A DNA stretch of 25,563 nt, taken from assembly GCA_030740295.1 (NCBI GenBank), contig JASLXP010000548.1:1-25563 (forward strand), read 5' to 3'. The position numbers were made by a program, and so were the translations under genes. This document shows, one piece after another, positions 16,623 through 24,489 of this stretch; the stretch's first letter is position 1, and every line of letters starts with the position of its first letter. The DNA comes from Planctomycetota bacterium. Lineage in GTDB: Bacteria; Planctomycetota; PUPC01; JACPCR01. Below the pieces are notes generated by a model, which was given only the letters and a program-made list of their open reading frames with translations, was not told the DNA's origin and did not search any database.

Positions 16623-18404
16623 ATGATCAACACCTACGTCGTCTTTGCCTACCTGCTCGGTACCGTCCTGTTCGGGATCTATCTTGCCCGGTACATCAAG
16701 AAGGATGAAGACTTTTTCCTTGCCGGGCGGTCGTTGAACCAGTGGGTCATCGCCGGGACCATCATGGCGGCCAACATCGCTGCCATCTATCTGGTCGGCC
16801 CGGCTGGTGCCGCTTACGGCGGGGGCGGCGTATCGGTGCTGCTGATCGCGTGGACAGGGAACATGATTGCGGCCGGGAGTGCGCTGTTCTTCGTGCCCCG
16901 CCTGAGGCGCCTGCGCATCACCACTGTCTCCGAGTTCCTCGAGACGCGGTACAGTCTGGCGCTTCGACTGCTGGTCGCGGGCTGGTGGATCATCTACTAC
17001 GCTCTGTTCGCCGGCAACGCCATGTACACCCTTGCCACTGTGCTCTCACCGGTGTTGGACATGGAGCCCACCCGAATCATCCTTTTCGTCACGGGCGGCG
17101 TGATTCTCTATTGCTTCTTCGCCGGGCTGATGGCAACGGCTTACTCGGCGGTGATCCAGAGCTTCCTCATGATCATCGGCGGGCTGATCCTCCTGCCGCT
17201 GTGCCTGAAGCATGATGCCGTAGGAGGAGTAAGCGGGCTGGTAGCGAAAGTCGACCCGCAAGTGCTGACCTTCTGGAAGAACGATGCGGGGGTGTGGCCA
17301 AACGTGAGCAGCATCATGATGTTCTGCCTCCTCGGTCTGCCCTATTGGTGCACGAGCCAGTACATGCTGCAATGCTCCTTCGCGGGGCGCAACGTGCGGC
17401 ATGCGTCGCGCGGCCTCATCATCGCCGCGATGATCACAGGCGTTGTGACACTCGCCTATATCATTCCCGGAATCTGCGGGCAGCTCATCTACGCCGACAA
17501 CCCGCTCGGCGCAGGCGACAGCATCCTGCCCCGGCTGCTGGTGGACGTCCTGCCGGTTGGGATCGGTGGGTTGATCGTGGCCGGGCTCGTCGCCGCTTCC
17601 AACTCGACCGCCAGCGCGTTATTGGCCGCGCTCGCCACCCTGGCCGAGAACGACTTCTTTCGCCGCTTCCTCCCGGGCAAGACCTCCCGGCAGTATCTCT
17701 GGTTCGGCCGTCTCGTGCTTGCTCTTGGCGGGTTGCTGGGCATCGTCTTCTCCTTCTATGTCGACAAGGTGGGCATCATCAAAGCGAACTTCGACATCAT
17801 GTCGGTGTTCGAGCCACCGATCTTTGTCATCGTTGCCGGGGCGCTCTTCTGGAAACGTTCAAACGCCATCGGCGCCACCATTGCCATGGTCGGCGGGATC
17901 GGGCTGGGTGCCGTGGGGGCGGTGACGCTCGGATACTCGCAGGAAACTCGGACGTTCCTCGCTTTCCCCGTTTGCATCGTGCTGCTCGGAATCGGAAGCT
18001 GGATCGGTGATCTGATGCGGCCCCGCAGCCAGGAAGAGTTGTCCAAGATCGACGAATTGCTTGCGCGAACGCGTGGCGTGCAGATCAACTGGTCTGACAA
18101 GGCCGGCGCAACCGGGATCGCCATCTCGGCATTCTCGCTCCTCGCTTTCATTCTCTGCGCCGTATTTGAGGACACGCTGCCTCGACCCCACAACCTGTTT
18201 GCGTTCATGGGGCTGATGCTGGCCTTCGTAGCCGGATGCTACGTAGCGGTCCCAACGTTTGTGCCCGATGCGGACGAAGGGCAGGAGACTGAAGCCAGTG
18301 CCATCGAGGATTCGCTGGTGCAGCGCGTTCTGAGCAGCGGCTGGAGCTGGCTTGCCATGGGCGTGATCGCACTGGGCCTCGTCATCGGCCTCTACGTGGC
18401 TTGA
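16623..18404 (+). CDS. Sodium:solute symporter family transporter
   Basis: A 593-residue inner-membrane protein with about 14 hydrophobic segments and the layout of the SSS family. After the first helix comes the conserved DEDFFLAGRSLNQWVIAGT segment, then the TVSEFLETRYS stretch and the VAASNSTASALLAALATLAEND segment that contributes to the sodium site. The ligand is probably a sugar, sugar acid or similar organic solute taken up with sodium, by analogy with family members. The sequence does not settle it. A cytoplasmic loop at about 465-490 precedes the last three or four helices. The surrounding glycoside hydrolase genes favour a carbohydrate substrate (inference). Confidence 0.92.
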   Translation: MINTYVVFAYLLGTVLFGIYLARYIKKDEDFFLAGRSLNQWVIAGTIMAANIAAIYLVGPAGAAYGGGGVSVLLIAWTGNMIAAGSALFFVPRLRRLRITTVSEFLETRYSLALRLLVAGWWIIYYALFAGNAMYTLATVLSPVLDMEPTRIILFVTGGVILYCFFAGLMATAYSAVIQSFLMIIGGLILLPLCLKHDAVGGVSGLVAKVDPQVLTFWKNDAGVWPNVSSIMMFCLLGLPYWCTSQYMLQCSFAGRNVRHASRGLIIAAMITGVVTLAYIIPGICGQLIYADNPLGAGDSILPRLLVDVLPVGIGGLIVAGLVAASNSTASALLAALATLAENDFFRRFLPGKTSRQYLWFGRLVLALGGLLGIVFSFYVDKVGIIKANFDIMSVFEPPIFVIVAGALFWKRSNAIGATIAMVGGIGLGAVGAVTLGYSQETRTFLAFPVCIVLLGIGSWIGDLMRPRSQEELSKIDELLARTRGVQINWSDKAGATGIAISAFSLLAFILCAVFEDTLPRPHNLFAFMGLMLAFVAGCYVAVPTFVPDADEGQETEASAIEDSLVQRVLSSGWSWLAMGVIALGLVIGLYVA

Positions 18405-18441
18405 AAGCTGTCTCCGACCGTTACCCCGGGAATGTTCGATT

Positions 18442-18540
18442 TCCTGGGATTGCAGTTGCCTTTACCGCCGGCAGGCGAAGATAGCCGATGGTGGACCACG
18501 TTCGGTCTTCTCGATAGGCTTCGGCACGAGGCAGCCCTTG
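18442..18540 (-). pseudogene. Relic of a C-terminal sugar-binding-like domain gene
   Basis: About 100 bases align with 20490-20583, which encode part of the C-terminal domain of the GH-like protein at 20309-22351. By eye about three quarters of positions match, with three one-base gaps that destroy the frame. Read on the minus strand, the relic still shows VPKPIEKTERG, against VPKRIEKTERG in the intact gene, followed by AIFAC for ALFAY, then a frameshifted GGKGN-like stretch. It begins 38 bases after the symporter stop. It is likely the remnant of a deleted paralogous gene or a partial duplication. Confidence 0.65.
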
Positions 18541-18629
18541 CATCCGAGAATTGCGGTCTCAGCCTTCGGTCTGTAATCTACGCCTGCAGGGCCGTTTCCT
18601 GATCTTTGTGTGTTTGAAGGAGGGAAAAC

Positions 18630-18971
18630 ATGTTACGCATGCAGACGATACTGAAAGGACTGGTCGGGGTCGCCGTGATCTGGACCGTGATGTCATTCCT
18701 TGCGTTGGAGGTGGCGGAGGCCGCGGAAGAGAAAGCACCGGCCAAGGTGATCACGGCCAAGGTGGTCCAAGCCTGTCCCGAAGGCCGCTTCATCAAGGTC
18801 AAGACCGAGGAAGACAAAGTGCTCGGCTTTCTTCGTGTTGTGGGGGCCGATCAGAAAACAGTAAAAGCCCTGAAGCCCGGCGAGCAGGTGAAGCTTACCA
18901 TCGTCGTGTGCCCCAAAACCAAGAAGGACACGGTGACAAAAGTCGCGAAAGTGGCGACCGAAACGAAGTAG
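18630..18971 (+). CDS. Small exported protein of unknown function
   Basis: A 113-residue protein with the best ribosome binding site of the larger genes in the window, AAGGAGGG at 18617-18624, five bases before the ATG. The N-terminus is a signal peptide (KGLVGVAVIWTVMSFLAL core, likely cleavage after AEA, about residue 31). The mature part of about 80 residues alternates charged and hydrophobic residues as in a small beta-barrel, with two cysteines (VVQACPEG and IVVCPKT) that could form a disulfide in the periplasm, and ends in a Lys/Thr/Val-rich tail. The string GFLRVVGADQKTVKALKPGE reads like an OB-fold or similar. I do not recognise a family. Confidence 0.75.
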   Translation: MLRMQTILKGLVGVAVIWTVMSFLALEVAEAAEEKAPAKVITAKVVQACPEGRFIKVKTEEDKVLGFLRVVGADQKTVKALKPGEQVKLTIVVCPKTKKDTVTKVAKVATETK

Positions 18972-19151
18972 CCGCGGAACCTCGGTAACTCCAGGACGAT
19001 AGCCAGCGGAGTTGGCAGGTACGCGTACCGTCCAAAAACTCATGAACCGTTAAAGATGGGGTCGAACCTCATCCCAACTGGACGAGAAAGAACACTGGTC
19101 TTTTTCACCTGTCCGCCCATTTCTTCGGCGAAATGCTCCAGAGTTCTGCTG

Positions 19152-20303
19152 ATGTATTTCTATCGACTGACTGCTGTTGCTCTCGGCCTCTACACCGTGT
19201 CCTCTGTTGCCGAAGCAGCGACAATTCGGGTGCCCGCCGATCAGGGAACCATCCAGGCGGCCATAGATTCAGCGCGGAATGGGGACGTGGTCCTGGTGTT
19301 GCCCGGCGTCTACAAGGAGAACGTCCGCCTCGAAGGCAAAACCATCACGCTTGCCTCCCGGTTTCTCAACACCAGGGAATCCAAAGACATTGAGAAAACA
19401 GTCATTGATGGCGCTGGGAAGACGGCCGTTGAAGTAAAGAAGGTCGGGCCGGAGACCAGGATTGTCGGTCTTACCATCCGGAACGGCGATGACGGAATCT
19501 TGTGCTCGAGCAAGATCCAGATCCTCAACAATCGCATCATCAATAATACGGACGGGATCGACTATGAAGGCGGAGGAGGCATCTGCCGCAGCAACCTCTT
19601 TCAGGGCAACCGGGATGACGGGGTCGATCTGGATGGCTCATGCGAGGTGACGGTACAGGACAACCGTATTCGCAATAACCGGGATGACGGGATCGAGATC
19701 CGATTGCACCCCTATCAAGGCCCCACGCTCAACATAGTCATTCGCAATAACAGAATTTCCGGCAATGGAGAAGATGGGATCCAATTCATCGACTACTCCA
19801 CGCGATCCCATCGCGTGTTCCGGATTGAGCGGAATGTCATAGAAGGGTCTGCCATGGCCGCGGTGGGATGCATGGGAAACAAGAATACGAAAGAGAATTA
19901 CGAAGGAGCGGATATTCCGGAGCGGATTTTCATCATCAATAATACTTTTGCGGCTAACAAGTATGGCATCACCGGTGGCAATAACATGGCGGTCTTAAAC
20001 AACATTTTTGTCGGGACGAAAAAGACTGCCATGAAGAAGGTCGATGGATCGTCTATTTCCGCCTTCAACCTGTTCTGGGAGAACGGGGCCGACTTGAAGG
20101 ACTGCAACTGGCAGAAGGAGACGACGCTCTTTAAGGATCCTGGTCTTGGCCCTGAGCGCCGGTTGACAAAGGGCAGCCCGTGTATCGACCGTGGTACGGC
20201 TCAATTCGAATGGAAAGGCCAGCAGCTCCTGGCGCTTCCTGAACGCTCTTATGCCGGCAAGGCGCCGGACCTGGGTGCGTTCGAATTCAGGACGACTCCT
20301 TGA
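19152..20303 (+). CDS. Exported right-handed parallel beta-helix protein
   Basis: A 383-residue protein starting with a signal peptide (FYRLTAVALGLYTVSSVAEA, cleavage before ATIRVP). The mature chain opens with the typical DQGTIQAAIDSARNGDVVLVLPGVYKE segment of pectate-lyase-like/NosD-like proteins, then turns of a beta-helix with repeated N-x-I-x-x-N and DDGI/DDGV elements, and closes with SPCIDRG and a final PDLGAFEF as in many secreted beta-helix proteins of polysaccharide-degrading bacteria. It may bind or cleave a polysaccharide; no catalytic residues can be assigned. I prefer the ATG at 19152 because it places the signal peptide at the N-terminus; the frame is open from an ATG at 19056. 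Upstream, 18972-19151 contains a perfect 12-base palindrome GGTACGCGTACC at 19018-19029. Confidence 0.8.
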   Translation: MYFYRLTAVALGLYTVSSVAEAATIRVPADQGTIQAAIDSARNGDVVLVLPGVYKENVRLEGKTITLASRFLNTRESKDIEKTVIDGAGKTAVEVKKVGPETRIVGLTIRNGDDGILCSSKIQILNNRIINNTDGIDYEGGGGICRSNLFQGNRDDGVDLDGSCEVTVQDNRIRNNRDDGIEIRLHPYQGPTLNIVIRNNRISGNGEDGIQFIDYSTRSHRVFRIERNVIEGSAMAAVGCMGNKNTKENYEGADIPERIFIINNTFAANKYGITGGNNMAVLNNIFVGTKKTAMKKVDGSSISAFNLFWENGADLKDCNWQKETTLFKDPGLGPERRLTKGSPCIDRGTAQFEWKGQQLLALPERSYAGKAPDLGAFEFRTTP

Positions 20304-20308
20304 ACGCG

Positions 20309-22351
20309 CTATCTGGGAGCTTCCAGCTTCCGGACGGTTACATCGTCCAGGTATGCTTCGCCCACACCGCACATCGCCAGGCGGGCGGCAATCGATGCGG
20401 TCCCCGCCGATCTCAATGGAACGACCGACCGTATGCGTTTCCAGCCTTCCGTTTCCTGGACCTGGACAGTTTCCAGGGCCTGCGTTCCGTACCCGGGAAT
20501 GCGATTGCCTTTGCCGTCGTAGGCAAAGAGAGCGATGGTGAAGCCCCGTTCGGTCTTTTCGATTCTTTTCGGCACGCGCACCCAACCGGCGATTTCCCAG
20601 ATGTCGTTGACCTTTGCAGGAATCTTTTCCGAGACGAGGTTCACTGTCACCCAGTCCTTTTCCTCGTCCTGGTAGATCGTGGGTGATGCTGACATAAGGC
20701 GAAGCCCGCGGGTGCCGTTGCGGCCCGCGCCAGGAATCAGCCCGGCTTTGCCCGTCGTGTCGTGGGCAAGCTTCGCGCCGCTCCATTTTCCTCCGGTCTC
20801 GAATGTGCCGCTGCGAAGCTGATCGGGCCCCCAGCTATCCGCCATCAGCGCTTTGACATCCTTGCGGAATCTCGGCAGCAGATAGAAGTCCGAACGCTTC
20901 AGACCAACCTCGGCCATCTCGTCCGTCCAGGTCTCTGTCCACGCTCGGTGTTGCGACGCGCGAAGAATGCGGAGACCTTCCTCTGCGGAGCGACCGGCCT
21001 CAATCCAGTTTTTCCCGTCGATGTGTTGCCCGGCCTGCCGATGCAGCGTTCTGCTCCTGGTGACAGCTTCCGTTCCTTTGGCCAGGTCGTGAAAGACGGG
21101 CTCGACTTTCTTCAGCCGTGCCTCCAGTTCCTCTGCGGCAAAGCGCGCCATGTCCGGGAGCACAGCTCGGTGCCTCTGGCGAAGCTGCTCCACCAGCGCG
21201 GCGTCTTTGGTGGAGAGGAGCCAGCTTGTGAGCTCGAAGGAACACTTCTTTTCAGGCAGTTCCTTGAAATCGAAGCCGATCTGGTAGAGGCGCCCATCAA
21301 CGCCTGTTTCCACTCGAAGGTCTTTTACCTCTGCACCATCAGGCTGGTAATGGTAACGCTCCCCCGTTTTCAGCAGGCAGATCAGCCTCCCGCCGGGAAA
21401 ATCGATGGGCGTTGCCCAGACGCTCGGATCGTTCGTTTTCAGGCGTCTGCCGGTTCTTCCCTGGGCGATGAGGGGGCCGACCACGTCCAGCTCGCAACCG
21501 ATGGCGGCCGCGCGCGCGTAACGGTCGCGGCCCAGATGGTCGTCATTGAAATAGTAATGGACGAACCACATCAGGCCCCGCGCACCGGCGGAGACCGCGT
21601 GGGCCGCGATCAGGCGCAGGTGATCGCCGTCCGGGAATCGTGAGGGCCGCCATTGGTCCTTCTTTATCACCCCGCCCAGGTACTTTACGCTATACCAAAT
21701 CTGCACGTGACATTGGGCCCAGGTCCAGAAAAATCCGTCTGGCCGACCCATGATGCGCTTCCTGTTCAGCCACTCACCATACTGTTTCAGCCCGCCCGGC
21801 TTTCCCGACGCGGCCGCGTCGAAAGCTCTTTTGACAAGGGGGTAGGCATAGGCGCACCACATGTCCGGTATCCTGGCAAACTCCTCGTACCGGCCGATGG
21901 CGTCGAACATGATTGGGCGGCGTTGAGGATCGAGGGCTCGTATCTCTTCACGCACTTTCAAAGCGGCCTGGACGTGTTCGGGTTTCGCGAGGTCGTCACC
22001 GATGTTCCATCCCAGCACCCAGTCTTCTTTCGAAAGGGACTGCACTGCTTCTTTCATCTTGTCGTTCCAGCCAGGCGCGTACGGATAGGGAATCACCATC
22101 AGACCCGCGCTGGCCGCCTTCGAGGCATCTTTGAGAGCGTTCCGCCAACCCATGAAAGCCGTGTTGAAGTGCCGCCGCTTAAACTCAGCGAAGTTCCCGC
22201 CCGGCGTTCCCCAGCATCCGTAGAAGAAGAACGGCTTGCCATCTACCTTGAGCCGGTTGTTGGCGAATTCGACTCTCGGACCTGCGAGACAGACGGAAGC
22301 AATTGCCATCGAAACGAATCCCACATGGACAACGTGCGCGAGTGCTCTCAT
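20309..22351 (-). CDS. Exported glycoside hydrolase-like TIM barrel protein with C-terminal sugar-binding-like domain
   Basis: A 680-residue protein with a signal peptide (cleavage near residue 23, SVCLAG). The N-terminal 330 residues open with FANNRLKVDGKPFFFYGCWG, the usual entry into a GH-A clan barrel (GH2/GH5/GH42-like: a Gly-rich loop, then beta strands). They contain WVLGWNIGDDLAKPEH (Asp119/Asp120), where such enzymes carry an acidic catalytic residue, and AAHAVSAGARGLMWFVHYY. A helical linker (about 375-490) follows, and residues about 512-680 form a jelly-roll domain like CBM4/9 or CBM16, with AYLDDVTVRKL near the end. I cannot assign a GH family. The gene end is 5 bases from the stop of the beta-helix gene, so the two converge without room for a terminator. 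A fragment of a related gene is at 18442-18540. Confidence 0.75.
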   Translation of the reverse strand: MRALAHVVHVGFVSMAIASVCLAGPRVEFANNRLKVDGKPFFFYGCWGTPGGNFAEFKRRHFNTAFMGWRNALKDASKAASAGLMVIPYPYAPGWNDKMKEAVQSLSKEDWVLGWNIGDDLAKPEHVQAALKVREEIRALDPQRRPIMFDAIGRYEEFARIPDMWCAYAYPLVKRAFDAAASGKPGGLKQYGEWLNRKRIMGRPDGFFWTWAQCHVQIWYSVKYLGGVIKKDQWRPSRFPDGDHLRLIAAHAVSAGARGLMWFVHYYFNDDHLGRDRYARAAAIGCELDVVGPLIAQGRTGRRLKTNDPSVWATPIDFPGGRLICLLKTGERYHYQPDGAEVKDLRVETGVDGRLYQIGFDFKELPEKKCSFELTSWLLSTKDAALVEQLRQRHRAVLPDMARFAAEELEARLKKVEPVFHDLAKGTEAVTRSRTLHRQAGQHIDGKNWIEAGRSAEEGLRILRASQHRAWTETWTDEMAEVGLKRSDFYLLPRFRKDVKALMADSWGPDQLRSGTFETGGKWSGAKLAHDTTGKAGLIPGAGRNGTRGLRLMSASPTIYQDEEKDWVTVNLVSEKIPAKVNDIWEIAGWVRVPKRIEKTERGFTIALFAYDGKGNRIPGYGTQALETVQVQETEGWKRIRSVVPLRSAGTASIAARLAMCGVGEAYLDDVTVRKLEAPR

Positions 22352-22380
22352 TTGGCTGTCCCTGTCTTTCCGTGCGGATG

Positions 22381-22579
22381 TAGTAGGCCTTCAATTCTGA
22401 TTCTGTGCATTGGATGTCCAAGCCGCGAGCACAATTCTGGAGTGCGGTGACTTGTCACCGCTTTGGATTTCTGAGGCCGTCGTGAAACGATCCAAAGCTG
22501 CGACAAGTCGCAGCACTCCAAAGTAAGACCGCCATCTCTCGGAATTCCGATGCACAAAATCAGAATTGAAGACCTAGTA
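22381..22579. mobile_element. Palindromic MITE-like element A
   Basis: Outer inverted repeats 22381-22414 and 22546-22579 match at 30 of 34 positions. Inside them is a second inverted pair, 22437-22468 and 22490-22522, whose arms themselves hold palindromes of the form GGTGACTTGTCACC and TGCGACTTGTCGCA. The element is about 200 bases, has no open frame of note, and lies just upstream of the GH-like gene, where its promoter would be. I recall GAGTGCGGTGACTTGTCACC-type motifs as common intergenic repeats in Verrucomicrobia-like genomes, but this is memory only. Confidence 0.75.
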
Positions 22580-22580
22580 G

Positions 22581-22850
22581 GCCGAGACGAGGGCAATTTT
22601 ACGGATCTGAATGACAATTTTCAGGGGCAAAGCCCCGGGCCGTTTGCCTAGCCCAGCCCAACGGGCTGGGTTTTCGGACATATCACCTTAGGGGCAACGC
22701 CCCGGTCATTTGCCCCAATGAATGGCCTCCTTACAAATGGCCGGGGCGTTGCCCCTTTTCAAATCTTTGTACCTTTCACCCAGCCCGTTGGGCTGGGCTA
22801 GGCAAACAGCCCGGGGCTTCGCCCCTGAAATCCGTCAAAACGACTCCGTC
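22581..22850. mobile_element. Palindromic MITE-like element B, apparently inserted into element A
   Basis: Flanked by a 15-base direct repeat TTGAAGACCTAGTAG at 22566-22580 and 22851-22865. Its main arms 22621-22670 and 22779-22828 match at 48 of 50 positions; an inner pair 22690-22711 and 22735-22756 matches at 21 of 22. Each arm also folds on itself, with AGCCCAACGGGCT- and GGGGCAACGCCCC-type hairpins. Total palindrome about 208 bases. The direct repeat lies in the right inverted repeat of element A, so removing B and one repeat copy restores A. No transposase is encoded. Confidence 0.8.
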
Positions 22851-22924
22851 TTGAAGACCTAGTAGTCCCGTCGTCATCTCGCAAATTCAGCTTCCCGCCA
22901 GAACGCTTTCGCAGGTCTGAACTC

Positions 22925-23052
22925 ATGGTGCTGACTTAAGCGGTTTTGGCATTGCTTTCACCATCGTGGCATGGGCGTGTCGCCCCGGGGCAGAGGCATA
23001 CGCTCCTCCACGGGCGAGACGCCCATACCACACTCGCTTAAGTCAGCGCCAT
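22925..23052. mobile_element. Palindromic MITE-like element C
   Basis: Terminal inverted repeats 22925-22942 and 23035-23052 (17 of 18 positions, core GCTGACTTAAGCG) and inner arms 22967-22985 and 23012-23030 (17 of 19, GGGCGTSTCGCCC core). An 8-base direct repeat CAGGTCTG flanks it at 22912-22919 and 23054-23061, separated from the inverted repeats by five and one bases. It ends 32 bases from the stop of the DegT-type gene and may serve as its transcription end. Confidence 0.7.
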
Positions 23053-23084
23053 CCAGGTCTGTGCGCATCCGAAACGGACAATCG

Positions 23085-24377
23085 CTACGCCTGAGATTTT
23101 TCCCACTTGGCCAGGGCAACTGCGTTTGCCAGCACCTTGTGAATGCCGTCGGCCATTTGGTCCATCAGCAACGGAGATTCAACGGCCGGGATCCTGAAGT
23201 GAAGCATGCTCTTGCGGACGACCTCATAGTTTGGCAGGTCGCCCTGGCGAACGGGCTTAAACTCGACGCCGTTGGCATGCTTTGGCACGAACATCTGCGA
23301 GTAGAGTTTCATGTCCTGGAAAAGGGGAATCTGGGTCCAATCCCGGTAGCCCTCGCCACCCATGCCCACGCCTTCCTCTGCGCAGGCTCTGACGAAAGTG
23401 TTGCGGCTGACCGGCGCTTTTTCGGCAACATAAATCGCAGGTGTTCCATACCAGCCGCGCACCGTACCTCTGTGAAGTCTGGGCCATTGTATGAAGGGAA
23501 TCTTCTTGATACGGGAATAGAGACGGTCGAAGTTCGCCTGCCTGGCGGCATTCAGCGTGGGGAGTCTTCCGAGCTGGGCCGTTGCGATGGCGGCCGCGAC
23601 CGGAAACATTCGGTAAGTCCACGCGCCGCCGCCTTCGGCGAAGGGCTTGACCTCCTTGACGCTCATTTCCGCATTGAGTCTCGCACCGTGGTGCCCGGGC
23701 ACCTGGGCCCGTTGGAAATACCGTTTTGAGTTGGTCAGCATGAAGCCGCCTTCACCGGCGACAATCGCCTTCGAGCCCTGCAGGCTGAACGCGCCCGCGT
23801 CGCCGAGTGTCCCGCAATACTTTCCTTTGTATTTGGAGCCCTGAGCGTGTGAAACATCCTCGATCACGGGAATACCCAGTTCTGCGCAGACCTTCAGGAT
23901 CGGATCCATGTCGGCCGGGACGCCCCACAGGTGAGTGACAACGACGGCCTTGGTGTTTGAAGTTGCCTTGCGTTTTATCTCCGCAGGATCGATGTGCCAG
24001 CACTGGGGTTTGACGTCGCAGAAGACGGGCGTTCCGCCGGCGTGCAGGATAGCGGTAATGGCCGAAATCCAGTTGTGCGCACAGGTCAAGACCTCAGCGC
24101 CGGGCCCCACACCCACCGCAAACAGGGCGGCGTGTATTGCGGATGTGCCCGACGACAGGGACAGGCAATACCGGCTCCCGAAGAACTGGGCGTAATCCTT
24201 CTCAAAACGCTGGATGAACCTGCCTGTGCCAACGTCGCTCAGTTGACGCGCCATGATGACTTCAGTGGCCGCGTTAACTTCTTCGTGGTCAATTACCGGA
24301 TAGGGCGGATGCGACTGGTTGACGGATTTTGGGCCGCCCAGAAGCGCCAGTTTGTCCTTCGACTCTTTCTTAGCCAT
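23085..24377 (-). CDS. DegT/DnrJ/EryC1/StrS family PLP-dependent enzyme
   Basis: A 430-residue cytoplasmic protein of the sugar aminotransferase family. Visible features are SLSSGTSAIHAAL (cofactor phosphate-binding segment), GIPVIEDVSHAQGSKYKGKYCG (Asp174, which contacts the PLP ring nitrogen), and FSLQGSKAIVAGEGGFM with Lys203 as the likely PLP Schiff-base residue. Members transaminate keto-sugars for polysaccharide or antibiotic sugar synthesis; some carry out dehydration. The start at 24377 is preceded by GGAGGA with eight bases of spacing, which is stronger evidence than the upstream ATG at 24410. The frame around the cofactor lysine is complete. The substrate is unknown, and no other nucleotide-sugar genes lie in the window. 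Confidence 0.9.
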   Translation of the reverse strand: MAKKESKDKLALLGGPKSVNQSHPPYPVIDHEEVNAATEVIMARQLSDVGTGRFIQRFEKDYAQFFGSRYCLSLSSGTSAIHAALFAVGVGPGAEVLTCAHNWISAITAILHAGGTPVFCDVKPQCWHIDPAEIKRKATSNTKAVVVTHLWGVPADMDPILKVCAELGIPVIEDVSHAQGSKYKGKYCGTLGDAGAFSLQGSKAIVAGEGGFMLTNSKRYFQRAQVPGHHGARLNAEMSVKEVKPFAEGGGAWTYRMFPVAAAIATAQLGRLPTLNAARQANFDRLYSRIKKIPFIQWPRLHRGTVRGWYGTPAIYVAEKAPVSRNTFVRACAEEGVGMGGEGYRDWTQIPLFQDMKLYSQMFVPKHANGVEFKPVRQGDLPNYEVVRKSMLHFRIPAVESPLLMDQMADGIHKVLANAVALAKWEKSQA

Positions 24378-24436
24378 GTGCGATCTTCCTCCGAGTTTTG
24401 TCTTCGACAATTCGTGCGTGCAGAGGCTTTTATCGT

Positions 24437-24486
24437 GCTCTTACCGAAATATCCATCCGCCTAATTCACAGATGAATTGTAAGAGC
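24437..24486. terminator. Inverted-repeat structure upstream of the DegT-type gene
   Basis: An outer pair GCTCTTAC/GTAAGAGC at 24437-24444 and 24479-24486, and an adjoining inner hairpin AATTCA-CAGA-TGAATT at 24463-24478. It starts 3 bases past the stop codon of the propeller gene on the minus strand. It could be a weak terminator or a leader structure for the DegT gene. No T run follows it. Confidence 0.4.
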
Positions 24487-24489
24487 CGA

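Noticed and set aside
18424..18449. Hairpin CCCGGGAA/TTCCTGGG after the symporter gene as a terminator
   Set aside because: Imperfect stem with no T run, and it overlaps the edge of the gene relic.
20762..21643. 293-codon plus-strand frame inside the GH-like gene
   Set aside because: Antisense shadow; the minus-strand product has a signal peptide and domain structure.
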